Below, piece by piece: positions 1 through 9,101 of a stretch of 64,000 nt of DNA. The stretch lies in NCBI RefSeq assembly GCF_039541815.1, contig NZ_BAABGY010000005.1, positions 1 through 64,000 of the forward strand, read 5' to 3'. The position numbers and the translations under genes are program-made. Under the pieces are notes generated by a model. The model ran no database searches and was not told the origin of the DNA. It worked only from the letters and a program-made list of their open reading frames with translations. Numbering within the stretch: position 1 is the stretch's first letter; the number at the start of each line of letters is the position of its first letter. This DNA comes from Flavisolibacter amylovorans (GTDB taxonomy: Bacteria; Bacteroidota; Bacteroidia; Chitinophagales; Chitinophagaceae).

Positions 1-38
1 GGTACTGCACCACAATGCGGGAGAGTAGGTAGCTGCCA
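1..38 (+). rRNA. 5S ribosomal RNA, 3' end (partial)
   Basis: The first bases match the 3' strand of a Bacteroidota 5S rRNA: the helix D/E part with GGTACTGCA, then the conserved GGGAGAGTAGGTAG and a closing CTGCC. The gene is cut by the window edge, so only about the last third is present. It is followed after 13 bases by a strong terminator, as expected for the last gene of an rRNA operon. The exact 3' end is uncertain by one or two bases. Confidence 0.85.
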
Positions 39-51
39 TATTTATTAAAAC

Positions 52-88
52 AAAAAGCCTTGGCTCGAAAGAGACCCAAGGCTTTTTG
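52..88 (+). terminator. rRNA operon terminator
   Basis: A perfect 12-bp stem (AAAAAGCCTTGG at 52-63 with CCAAGGCTTTTT at 76-87) encloses a 12-base loop and ends in a T run. It directly follows the 5S gene. Confidence 0.9.
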
Positions 89-209
89 CATTACAGACAC
101 ACACAAACGGTACGATACCGAAGCACGAGAGGATAGGAAGAACCAGAGAACCACCAGAAGCCAAAAACCTTTTCCCTCTCTCTGGTCTGCTCTTTGTTCC
201 TCCATCGGC

Positions 210-1163
210 ATGAACGCCCGTTTCTTCACCTCGGTACTCTGCCTCTCGCTCCTCCTTACACTCGGCGCCTGCCACCGCTCCGCACGTAACAGCGCCCCCT
301 CCGAAACGGAGCGCGCCGCCCGCGGTGATTCCCTGACCTTCCTGGTCTTTGGCGACTGGGGAAAATACGGCGGACAACAACAACAGGCCGTCGCCGACCG
401 GATGGACATCGTCGGCCGGCACCATGGCATCCGTTTTATCATCTCCACGGGCGATAACTTCTATTACGCCGGAGTGCGCAATACCTCCGACCGCCACTGG
501 CAGGCTTCCTTTGAAGAAGTCTATAACCGGTCCGGACACCAGGTACCCTGGTATCCTGTGCTCGGTAACCATGACTACGGTACCAACCCGCAGGCGCAAA
601 TCGAATATTCGGCCCTCAGCGAACGCTGGCGCATGCCCGCACGCTACCATTCCCTGAAACAAAGGATGGGTGACGGCTACAGCGCTTTGTTCTTATTTAC
701 CGACACAAGCCCTCTGGTGAATGCCAACCATGGCAACCGGATGGGCGACCTCGATCAGCAAGACACGGCCGCCCAGCGCCGCTGGCTCGCCGACGCGCTC
801 TCCGACAGTAAGGATACCTGGAAAATTGTGATCGGCCACCACCCGGTATACTCGGCGGGCCCGCACCGCGACACCCGGGAGCTTATCGGGCGATTCGAGC
901 CGATCTTCCTGCAAACGCGCACCGATTTTTACCTTGCCGGACACGATCACAGCCTGCAGCACCTGCATCGCGATGGTGATCCCGTTCACTACCTCGTATC
1001 CGGCGGCGGGTCAGAGGCTACCCGGATCCATCGGCACCCGCATGCGCGCTTTACCCGCTCCTCCACAGGCTTTCTCATCATGACGCTTTACCGCGACCGT
1101 GCAACCGCCTATTTCTACAACAAGAACGGTCGCCTGTTGTACCGCAACGACTTCCGCAGATAG
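210..1163 (+). CDS. Metallophosphoesterase lipoprotein, purple acid phosphatase-like
   Basis: The 317-residue protein carries the ordered calcineurin-type metallophosphoesterase motifs: GDWG near the start of the domain, GDNFY, GNHDYG, GHHPVYS and GHDHSLQ, which together bind the two metal ions. The order and the GDNFY/GHHP wording resemble tartrate-resistant acid phosphatases (ACP5/PAP type), so a phosphomonoesterase is likely; the substrate is not visible. The start at 210 is chosen because it begins a clear lipoprotein signal (MNARFF... with LGAC before residue 21); the reading frame is open further upstream but lacks a signal there. It is the first gene after the rRNA terminator and appears monocistronic. 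The protein probably sits on the periplasmic or outer face of the envelope. Confidence 0.88.
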   Translation: MNARFFTSVLCLSLLLTLGACHRSARNSAPSETERAARGDSLTFLVFGDWGKYGGQQQQAVADRMDIVGRHHGIRFIISTGDNFYYAGVRNTSDRHWQASFEEVYNRSGHQVPWYPVLGNHDYGTNPQAQIEYSALSERWRMPARYHSLKQRMGDGYSALFLFTDTSPLVNANHGNRMGDLDQQDTAAQRRWLADALSDSKDTWKIVIGHHPVYSAGPHRDTRELIGRFEPIFLQTRTDFYLAGHDHSLQHLHRDGDPVHYLVSGGGSEATRIHRHPHARFTRSSTGFLIMTLYRDRATAYFYNKNGRLLYRNDFRR

Positions 1164-1350
1164 AACTAAAGTACCATGGCTCCGGCTTCCCGTTTTTTAT
1201 GCAACGGGCTACCTTTCCTATGCGGTAGAGCGGCGCGCTGAATTGCTCCAGAACGCCTTCTGCCGGCCCCTGAAACACACCACCAGACTGCCTTTGGGCG
1301 GGAACCCGCTAACTGGAACGCACCAATCCCTTCACCAAACAACTGCAGCT

Positions 1351-3042
1351 ATGAAGCGGTGCGTATTCATGCTCCTTTTTTCGGCCTTCCTGGGTAAAGT
1401 TTCGGCCCAGGACATTCGTACTATAAGCAAGCAAAAGCCGCTGACCCTGTCGGGCAGCATCGGCGCGTCCTCCCATTTTTTCAGCTCCGGTGGCTCGGAC
1501 GCATCGCGTCCACCCCATTTCTGGAACGTTCATGGCAGCCTGACCCCGACCTTATACGGTATCAGCCTGCCCCTCTCGTTTACCGTCAACCAATACGGCG
1601 GCAGCTACGCGCAGCCCTTTACGCAGTTCGGTATCAGCCCCACCTACAAATGGCTGAAGGTGCATCTCGGCTACCGCAATATGAGCCTGTCGCCGCTCGT
1701 GTTCGAAGGACAAAGCTTCAGGGGCGCCGGCATCGAACTCAACCCGGGCAAGCTGCGCTTCGCTGCATTCTATGGTAACCTGAACAAAGCGGTAAACGAG
1801 GATACGACCAGTGGCCGGTACCGTGTGCCGCAATTCACCCGCAAGGCCATGGGCGGCAAGATCGGCTTCGGTAGCGAGCGCAATTATTTCGATATCATCG
1901 GGTTCTACGCCAAAGACGACAGCGCTTCCGCAAGGGTACTGACGAAGTCGAACCAGCTGCGGCCGCAGGAGAACCTCGTGGGCGGTATCTCCTTCAAGTT
2001 CACCTTTTTCAAGCGCCTCTCGCTCTCGGCCGACCTGGCGGGCAGCCTGCACAACCAGGACGAAGCCGCGCGCAAGATCCACCCCGACTCATTCAGCAAC
2101 AACACGATTTCGACGGCAGCCAGGTACCTGCCGCTGCGCTACAGCAGCGTACTGAGCTATGCTGGCCAGGCCCACCTGCAGCTCGCCACCCGCTTCATCA
2201 CCACCCGCATCGGCTACCGGCATGTGGCGCCCGACTTCAAGACGCTGGGCACGCCCTATATGCTCAACGACATCCGCGCCATTACCGCCAACACGAACCT
2301 GACCCTTGCGAAGGGCCGGGTCAACCTCAACCTCAACGCGGTGGACCAACGCAACAACCTCGACGGCCGCGCAGTCAGCGAGCTGCGGCACCAGACCGGC
2401 AACCTGGCCTTTAACGCGATGATCGGGCAGAAACTGAACCTGGGCTTCAATGCCACGGGCGTGTTCCTGAGGCAAAAGGATGGTATCCTACGCATCAAGG
2501 ACAGTGTGCGCCTGCGGCAGGATATCTTTAATATCTCCTTCTATCCCACATACTCCTTTTCCCGCGGCAAGCACGCCCACAGCATCACCCTCAACATCAA
2601 TAACAACCGGCTCCAGGATCATAACCCGGTAACGGCGCAGTACAGCGCGCTCGATGCCTGGTCGCTCAATGCGGGGTACAACCGGCAGAACGTACGCTCC
2701 GGCATCGGGCTCCTCGTGAACGTGCTGTACAACAGCTTCGCGCAACCGGCGAACCGTTATTCGGCTTACGGCGGCACGGTGGGCGCATCGGCGCAACTGC
2801 TCAAAGAGCGTAACCTGGGGCTGCAGGCCAGCGTGGGCTACCAGCACAACGATGCCGGCAAAGGCAACGGCAGCAGCAATATCATCTACAACGGCAATAT
2901 CAACTGGCGCCTTAAAAAGCACGTGCTGAGCGGATTTGCCAACTATGTGCGCACCCCGCCGGTACTCGTGACCACGCAGGTACCCTACCTCGTTGCCTCC
3001 GATACCTTCTACGGCGGACTATCCTATTCCTACACTTTTTAA
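1351..3042 (+). CDS. Outer-membrane beta-barrel protein, unknown function
   Basis: The 563-residue product starts with a cleavable signal peptide (MKRCVFMLLF... cut after VSAQ). The rest is a run of alternating polar and aromatic strands with short turns and ends in ...GLSYSYTF, the C-terminal aromatic signature of outer-membrane barrels. No catalytic motif is visible. The start at 1351 is the only one giving a signal peptide; upstream codons in the same frame overlap the previous gene. Its stop is 11 bases before the 2012-residue protein, and a fibronectin protein follows 9 bases after that one, so the three are surely co-transcribed. I infer that the barrel anchors or exports the large partner; this is not shown by homology. 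Confidence 0.8.
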   Translation: MKRCVFMLLFSAFLGKVSAQDIRTISKQKPLTLSGSIGASSHFFSSGGSDASRPPHFWNVHGSLTPTLYGISLPLSFTVNQYGGSYAQPFTQFGISPTYKWLKVHLGYRNMSLSPLVFEGQSFRGAGIELNPGKLRFAAFYGNLNKAVNEDTTSGRYRVPQFTRKAMGGKIGFGSERNYFDIIGFYAKDDSASARVLTKSNQLRPQENLVGGISFKFTFFKRLSLSADLAGSLHNQDEAARKIHPDSFSNNTISTAARYLPLRYSSVLSYAGQAHLQLATRFITTRIGYRHVAPDFKTLGTPYMLNDIRAITANTNLTLAKGRVNLNLNAVDQRNNLDGRAVSELRHQTGNLAFNAMIGQKLNLGFNATGVFLRQKDGILRIKDSVRLRQDIFNISFYPTYSFSRGKHAHSITLNINNNRLQDHNPVTAQYSALDAWSLNAGYNRQNVRSGIGLLVNVLYNSFAQPANRYSAYGGTVGASAQLLKERNLGLQASVGYQHNDAGKGNGSSNIIYNGNINWRLKKHVLSGFANYVRTPPVLVTTQVPYLVASDTFYGGLSYSYTF

Positions 3043-3053
3043 GTTACCGGACT

Positions 3054-6000
3054 ATGAATTCCATTCGTGTTCTCTTACTCACCCTGTTGCTGTGCCCGCT
3101 CCTGATCGGCGCACAAATGCCTTCCGTGACGGTATCCACCAACGTCATCCAGCCTGCATCGCCTTTCCTGGCGCAGCTGGCCGACGGCGGGCAGCTAAAC
3201 ATTACGCTGATCAACCGCACGCAGGTACCACTGGACCTGAAGCTATCGCCCCGTATCGAAATGGTGAGCCCGCGGCAATTCAGCATTGCCCTGAACCCGG
3301 CCTACCAGCCGGCGCAGCCGATCCCGCTGGGGCCGGGCCAAACACTGATACTCGACCGCAGCTCCCTCCAGCGCATCTTCGGCAACTTCCGCGACGGCAA
3401 CCTGGCGCTGAGCAATATCAGCCTCAGCGAGCTACAGGTGAACGGCAACTACAAGCTACCGGAGGGCCAGTACCGGGTCTGCTTCACCGCTTACCGCTTC
3501 GACGATGCTGCCTATGCCAACCCCCTTTCCATTCCGGAGGCTGGCTGCGGGTTCATGAACCAATGCTACCAGGCAAAAGCCCCGCAGCTGCTCACCCCGG
3601 TGAACGTACTTTCGCTGACAGGGCCGAACGAAGTCAAGACCGTTGCGCCGGCACCTTTGGTAGCTTTCAGCTGGACGCCCCCGACCTCCACCTGCGGCGT
3701 GGCGCTCACCGGGCTGACGTACGACCTCGACATCTTCCTGCTGAACGACGGCCAGATTCCGGCCGACGCCGTACGCAACCCTCCCGTACTGCAGAAGATG
3801 AACCTGACGGCGCCGACCTTCCCGTTCCAGGAGACCATCAACCCCGGGGTGCTGCAAAAAGGGAAGAAATACGTGGCGCGCGTGCGGGCGCAGAACAGCA
3901 ACCGCGCCGCCGGCCTCGAGATCGACAACAACGGCTACAGCCAGCCCGTGGCCTTCCTGTATGATGCTCCGTCGACGCCCGTCCTGGACGTGCCGATCAC
4001 CGCCCTCCCGGTAAACGCCTGCAACGGGGTCATCGCGCCTACGAATACGACGCCGATCGCCAACGGCACAACGCTCAAGGACCAGGAGGTGACGATCGGC
4101 GGGTTTAAAATGAAGATCACGTCGATCGCGCAGAACGGAAGCTCCTATTCGGGGCAGGGTGAGATTTTCTGGAGACCTCTTATTACGACGCTGCGCCTGT
4201 CGGTAAAATTTACCGGGCTGAAGGTGAATACCGCCAAGGAAGTATACGAGGGCTTCGTGCAAACGCAAACCACGCCGCTGAAGCCCGATTGGCAAAGCCT
4301 TTCGGTGGTGAATACAACTACCGGCATGGTGGGCGTCGTCAGTAAATCAACGGCAGCGGACATCAACGATTTCCTCAACAACAACGCGGTTTCCAAGCTG
4401 ATCACCAAGATGACCGGCGACCGGGTGGTAGACTTTCCCATCGGCCTCGACCGGGAGGTGGACGGCACCCAGGTCACCCTCGCGATCATGGGCATTACGT
4501 TCTCGCCGAAGGGCAGCAATATGACGGTGCTGTTCAACATGAACATCCCCGAAGACAACGGATGGCTCTCGCTCGCCGGTACCAACTTCTGCATCAAGCC
4601 CGACGGCTTCAATTTCGAGAAGGGGAGCCTCTATCTGCCCGAAGACAAGGTGATCAATATCGGCAGCGGCGACAAGCGTTTCCAGATGACCTTCAAGGCA
4701 GCGAAGAACGGCCCGGCCGATTCGACCACTGGTACCTACCTGAACTGGGGCAAGAACGGGATCGAGTTCGTGCTGGCCAATGCGGAGATGGCCCTTCCGC
4801 GCACCGCGGTGGTTCCGGAAAATTCGCTCGGGAAGCCTGCCGACGGCCCCCTTACGGTGAAGCTCAAATTCAACTTCCTGAAGTGGAGCGACTGGGTGGC
4901 CAGCGCCGTGGTGCCCAATTTCCAGCTCACCGAGGTGCCCGATTTCAGTATCCGTGCCAGCACCATTTACTTCGACCATTCCACGGTGCGCAACGCGCCC
5001 AATATGTCGTACCCCGAGGGCTATGGCGGTTTCCGGGATGCGAACTTCGAAGGGCTCTGGATCGACAAGCTGCAGGTACTGCTTCCCGCCGACTTCAAGA
5101 CCTTCAACTCCGGCGCCAACCGCACCGAGTTCGAGGCCAGGCACCTCATCATCGACCGCAGCGGACTGTCGGCTGCGCTCAGGGCCGACAACGTAATCGA
5201 CCTCAGTACAGGCAGCCTCGGTGGCTGGTCGTACTCGCTGCGCAAGATCAACGTGCTGATCGTGCACAACACTTTCAGCCAGGGCGCGATGGAAGGCGAC
5301 TTCCGCCTGCCGGTGAGCAACGATCCGCTTTCCTATACCGGCGTGCTGATCAACCAGAACCGGCCCGAAACGCCCGACAAGGGCATGTTCTACCAGTTCA
5401 CGGTGAAGCCGCCTACGGCCGGCTATAAAGTGGATCTCTGGAAGGCCGAGATGAGGATCGACCACAGCTCCGTCATCAGCGTGGCGCGCGATGCCTTCGG
5501 CGCCGGGATCAAGGCCGAACTCAACGGGGTGATCACCCTCGACATCCAGCGGCAATCGGGTGGAGTGGCGGCCCTGCTGCCCGGCCTCAAGTTTGAAAAG
5601 CTCGGGCTCGGCAACCGCGAAACGGTAGCCGCGGCCGGCGGTGGCACCGAGGTGAAGAATCAATTTTACTTCAGGCACGGTACCTGGAAATTCTCGAGCC
5701 CGCCGAAGAGCGTCGCCGGCTTCCCGGTAACGATCAACGGCATCGAGCCGGTATACCAGCTTACGGGCGCTACCACGAGCAGCGTGCAGGCCAACGTAGG
5801 CCTTAAGTTCAACGTGAACCTGAACGTCGGCTTCGGCGAGAGCTCGGTGGTGAGCGCCACCACGGCCCTTAGGGTCACGGGTAGGATCGGCGTCTTTACC
5901 GATAAGGCACCCGAGTTCGGTTTCGACCGGTTTGCCGTGGAGCGCGTGGTGATCAAGGGCGATGTGGGCCCGGTGAAGGTGGAAGGCGCACTCGACTTCT

Positions 6001-9000
6001 ACGACAACCATGCGACCTACGGCGATGGTATGAAGGGACGCGTGAGCGCGGTGTTCCCGATGGCGAAGCTCGAGGCCACGGCGCAGTTCGGATCGGTAAA
6101 CAACTATAACTACTGGTTCGTGGATGCCTGCGGCGCCATCAACCCGCCGGTGCCCCTTGGCGGCGCCTTCCAGATCGCCGGCTTCGGCGGTGGCGCCTAC
6201 CACAATATGAGTTTCGAGCAGTCGAGCCTGCCGAGTCCCGGAAGCATTTCCGCGCTCGGTGCGGCCAATGCCGCGAAGCTCGATGGGAAAACGCCCGGCG
6301 AAACGGTGTCGGGCATCCGCTTCGTACCGTCGCAAGGGACGTCAGGCATGCGGGCCGCGCTCGTGTTCTCCATGGCGCCGGGGCCGGACGCCTTCAACGC
6401 CCGGATCACGCTCACTGCGCAGATGCACAACGGCGGCATCGACCAGCTCAACCTGCGGGGCGACGCATTTGCCATCACAAATTATCCCGAAAACTCGAAG
6501 CCGCGGGTGAAGGGGACCATCGATATGACCTTCAACTTCAGGACCTCAGAGTTCAACCTGACCGGCCGCCTCGAGGCCGAGCTCGCTTCGGCGAAGGTGG
6601 TGGTGCCGCTGAACGTATATGCCGGCAAGGGCTGGTACTTCAAGCTTGGCGACCCCCAGGGTGAGCGCGCCAGCCTCACGCTGATCGACGTCAATACCTC
6701 GCTGCTGAAGGCCTACCTCGGCGCTACGGCTTACTTCAACGCCGGTGCCGCGCCCGCCTTCAACCTCATCCTGCCCGATCTGCCTCCCGAGGTGCAGAAA
6801 TACGGCTTCGGACGCGACGCCTCCATCGCCTCCCTGCTCGAATCCTTCAACCGCACACCGGGCTCGGGCTTCGGCTTCGGCGCCCGCGTGGATGGTGATT
6901 TTAAAGCGCGCTTCCTGATCTTCTACGCCTCGCTGCGGTTTATCGTGGGCCTGGATATGGCGCTGAAGAAATTCAACCAGCCCTTCGAGTGCAACGGTGC
7001 CGTGGCCGGCCTCAACGGCTGGTATGGCCTGGGACAACTATATGCCTATGTACGGGGAGAGGCAGGGGTGCATGTGGACGTCTGGTTCTTCGAGGGCGAC
7101 ATCTCGCTCTGTAAGATCGAGGCAGGGGCGGCACTGCAGGCGGGCTTCCCGAGTCCTACCTGGGCCACCGGTACGGTATTCATCAGCGGAGAGGTGCTGG
7201 GCGGACTGCTTTCCTTCAGCACCAATTTCGAGATGCGCATCGGTGAGCGTTGCTACCCGACACCCGACCCGCTCGGCGACCTCAAGATCATCGCGCAGGT
7301 AGGCCCCACGAGCGCAGGCAATGCAAAGGCCGATATCTACGACATCCCGTTCGCGGTGACCAACATGTCGCTCAATGAGCCATACCCGATACCGGTGGCG
7401 CCCACCGAGGCGAAGCCGAACGGCGAAACACGTGTATACAAGTTCGAGGTGACCTCTTTCCAGGTGGTGAACCAGCGCACGGGTCAGCCCGTGGATGCCA
7501 CCTACCTCGCGGTGGAGCCCGATGGCACCAACGTGAAATTGCGTAAGGCAAACGCCTTCGATCCGAACAGCACCTACAGCGCCCGCGTGGTGGCGGTGGC
7601 CAGGGAGTGGGATGGCGCCAACTGGGTAGACCCGTACTTCGACAAGGAAAAGAGAAGGAAGCCGATGATGCAGGAGGAGAACTTCACCTTCAGCACCGGC
7701 GAGGGGCCCGCCAGCATCCCGGCCGACCAGGTCGAATATACCTTCCCCATCGACCGGCAGCGCCACGTGCTGAAGAACGATGCCGGCACCGGCACCGTGC
7801 AACTACACCAATGGCCTGGTTACCTGTTCCAGAACAAGAACGTATTCGTTTACTTCATTAACAACAACCTCGACACCGTCCGCAGCACCTGCACGGCCAA
7901 CGGCGCGATGAAGCGGCTCGACTTCCCGATCCCGGCGCAGTTGCGGAACAAGGACGTGTACCGCGTGGAGTTCTGGACCGAAGACAAGGCACCGGAACAA
8001 CAGCAGCCTGGCGGATTCGGGCAGCACCTCCCGCGCAACCTGCCCACGATCGCCAGCCGCCTCACGGTGAGCACGCGGCTCGTGCGCTACGAGCAGTTCG
8101 GCGCAACGAAGCTCGTACGCTCCGCCTCGGGCATCGCGCAGCTCGAGAAGCGGGCGCCCGTGTTCACCATGTTCTTCGGTACCAGCGCGCACAACAGCCT
8201 GCAGGAAAAGCTGGCCGCCCAGGGAACCTTTTTCGTGAACCCGGCTTCGAGCGGACTGGAACTGTCGACGCGCATGGGCGTGGAGAAGTTCGAGCAGTTC
8301 GACCTCGTGGGCTTCCGGAACAACCAGGGCCGGGAGTACGCGCCGCTCCTGTTCGGCTTCGTGCGGTGGGACGACAGCAAGGGCAACGACCGGTTTGCGT
8401 CGACGAACATTTATGCAAACTACTACCGCCTGCGCGGCCTGGGCATCCAGATCGACTTCGGCAGCAACTCGGCCCGCCTGCTGAATACCGCGCCGCTCTT
8501 CGCGCTTGACAACCGCTCCGACTACGACCGCCCGCTTTCCCAGAGCGAGCTGCCCTGGCCGCTTCGCCTCTCGTCGGCGGGCGACGGCACGAGCCTGTAC
8601 CGCTATGCCACCACCGCGCAGGCAGCTGTGCGCCACCGGCCGATGGTGATGACGATCGCGTCTTCAAACCCGATATTCCCGGCCGCATATATGTCGGTGA
8701 GCGCCGCGGTGCTGCCGATGACCTCCCGGTTCGTGTGGGAGCGCGAAGCGATCCTGCGGCAGGACTTCGAGCTGGTAAAGCGTAGCGCCGGCGCCGCGCT
8801 CTACCTGATCCAGTCCTATAGCAACTTCTTCAACGCATCGCGAAGCTATCCCTACTATATCGGCAACCCCACGATGCGCCTGGCCGGCAACAGCCAGGGG
8901 GGCAGCGTGGAATGTACCCTGGAGGCCCTCTTCAACATTTCCAAAGACCCCTCGTCGATGGGCCTGTTGCAGCAGCTGAATAATATGACCTTCCAGTCGT

Positions 9001-9092
9001 ACCCGCGCCAGGGCACCTCCCGCCAGGCCGTGTTCCGCTATGTACGCCCGGGTGTTTCCGGTCCCGAGGTTGTGAAGTCATTTACTTATTAA
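3054..9092 (+). CDS. Giant secreted protein (2012 residues), unknown function
   Basis: The product begins with a signal peptide (MNSIRVLLLTLLLCPLLIGAQ). Residues about 205-305 look fibronectin-like (FSWTPP start, KYVARVRAQN strand) and describe a sugar- or protein-binding fold. The long middle is rich in beta strands, repeated aspartate/glycine turns and paired cysteines (for example near FECNGAV and GERCYPTP). Residues about 1455-1560 form another Ig/fibronectin-like block (YKFEVTSFQVVN, STYSARVVAVA). I see no protease, glycosidase or T9SS tail. It lies between a beta barrel and a fibronectin protein with gaps of 11 and 9 bases. Bacteroidota genomes hold similar very large proteins in such trios, some annotated with poorly defined domains; I cannot assign one. 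A surface scaffold or adhesin is the simplest inference. Confidence 0.75.
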   Translation: MNSIRVLLLTLLLCPLLIGAQMPSVTVSTNVIQPASPFLAQLADGGQLNITLINRTQVPLDLKLSPRIEMVSPRQFSIALNPAYQPAQPIPLGPGQTLILDRSSLQRIFGNFRDGNLALSNISLSELQVNGNYKLPEGQYRVCFTAYRFDDAAYANPLSIPEAGCGFMNQCYQAKAPQLLTPVNVLSLTGPNEVKTVAPAPLVAFSWTPPTSTCGVALTGLTYDLDIFLLNDGQIPADAVRNPPVLQKMNLTAPTFPFQETINPGVLQKGKKYVARVRAQNSNRAAGLEIDNNGYSQPVAFLYDAPSTPVLDVPITALPVNACNGVIAPTNTTPIANGTTLKDQEVTIGGFKMKITSIAQNGSSYSGQGEIFWRPLITTLRLSVKFTGLKVNTAKEVYEGFVQTQTTPLKPDWQSLSVVNTTTGMVGVVSKSTAADINDFLNNNAVSKLITKMTGDRVVDFPIGLDREVDGTQVTLAIMGITFSPKGSNMTVLFNMNIPEDNGWLSLAGTNFCIKPDGFNFEKGSLYLPEDKVINIGSGDKRFQMTFKAAKNGPADSTTGTYLNWGKNGIEFVLANAEMALPRTAVVPENSLGKPADGPLTVKLKFNFLKWSDWVASAVVPNFQLTEVPDFSIRASTIYFDHSTVRNAPNMSYPEGYGGFRDANFEGLWIDKLQVLLPADFKTFNSGANRTEFEARHLIIDRSGLSAALRADNVIDLSTGSLGGWSYSLRKINVLIVHNTFSQGAMEGDFRLPVSNDPLSYTGVLINQNRPETPDKGMFYQFTVKPPTAGYKVDLWKAEMRIDHSSVISVARDAFGAGIKAELNGVITLDIQRQSGGVAALLPGLKFEKLGLGNRETVAAAGGGTEVKNQFYFRHGTWKFSSPPKSVAGFPVTINGIEPVYQLTGATTSSVQANVGLKFNVNLNVGFGESSVVSATTALRVTGRIGVFTDKAPEFGFDRFAVERVVIKGDVGPVKVEGALDFYDNHATYGDGMKGRVSAVFPMAKLEATAQFGSVNNYNYWFVDACGAINPPVPLGGAFQIAGFGGGAYHNMSFEQSSLPSPGSISALGAANAAKLDGKTPGETVSGIRFVPSQGTSGMRAALVFSMAPGPDAFNARITLTAQMHNGGIDQLNLRGDAFAITNYPENSKPRVKGTIDMTFNFRTSEFNLTGRLEAELASAKVVVPLNVYAGKGWYFKLGDPQGERASLTLIDVNTSLLKAYLGATAYFNAGAAPAFNLILPDLPPEVQKYGFGRDASIASLLESFNRTPGSGFGFGARVDGDFKARFLIFYASLRFIVGLDMALKKFNQPFECNGAVAGLNGWYGLGQLYAYVRGEAGVHVDVWFFEGDISLCKIEAGAALQAGFPSPTWATGTVFISGEVLGGLLSFSTNFEMRIGERCYPTPDPLGDLKIIAQVGPTSAGNAKADIYDIPFAVTNMSLNEPYPIPVAPTEAKPNGETRVYKFEVTSFQVVNQRTGQPVDATYLAVEPDGTNVKLRKANAFDPNSTYSARVVAVAREWDGANWVDPYFDKEKRRKPMMQEENFTFSTGEGPASIPADQVEYTFPIDRQRHVLKNDAGTGTVQLHQWPGYLFQNKNVFVYFINNNLDTVRSTCTANGAMKRLDFPIPAQLRNKDVYRVEFWTEDKAPEQQQPGGFGQHLPRNLPTIASRLTVSTRLVRYEQFGATKLVRSASGIAQLEKRAPVFTMFFGTSAHNSLQEKLAAQGTFFVNPASSGLELSTRMGVEKFEQFDLVGFRNNQGREYAPLLFGFVRWDDSKGNDRFASTNIYANYYRLRGLGIQIDFGSNSARLLNTAPLFALDNRSDYDRPLSQSELPWPLRLSSAGDGTSLYRYATTAQAAVRHRPMVMTIASSNPIFPAAYMSVSAAVLPMTSRFVWEREAILRQDFELVKRSAGAALYLIQSYSNFFNASRSYPYYIGNPTMRLAGNSQGGSVECTLEALFNISKDPSSMGLLQQLNNMTFQSYPRQGTSRQAVFRYVRPGVSGPEVVKSFTY

Positions 9093-9101
9093 TCGTTTCC
9101 C

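Noticed and set aside
4347..6335. 662-codon frame antisense to the giant protein gene
   Set aside because: Arg/His/Gly-rich composition typical of GC-rich antisense frames; no supporting motif.
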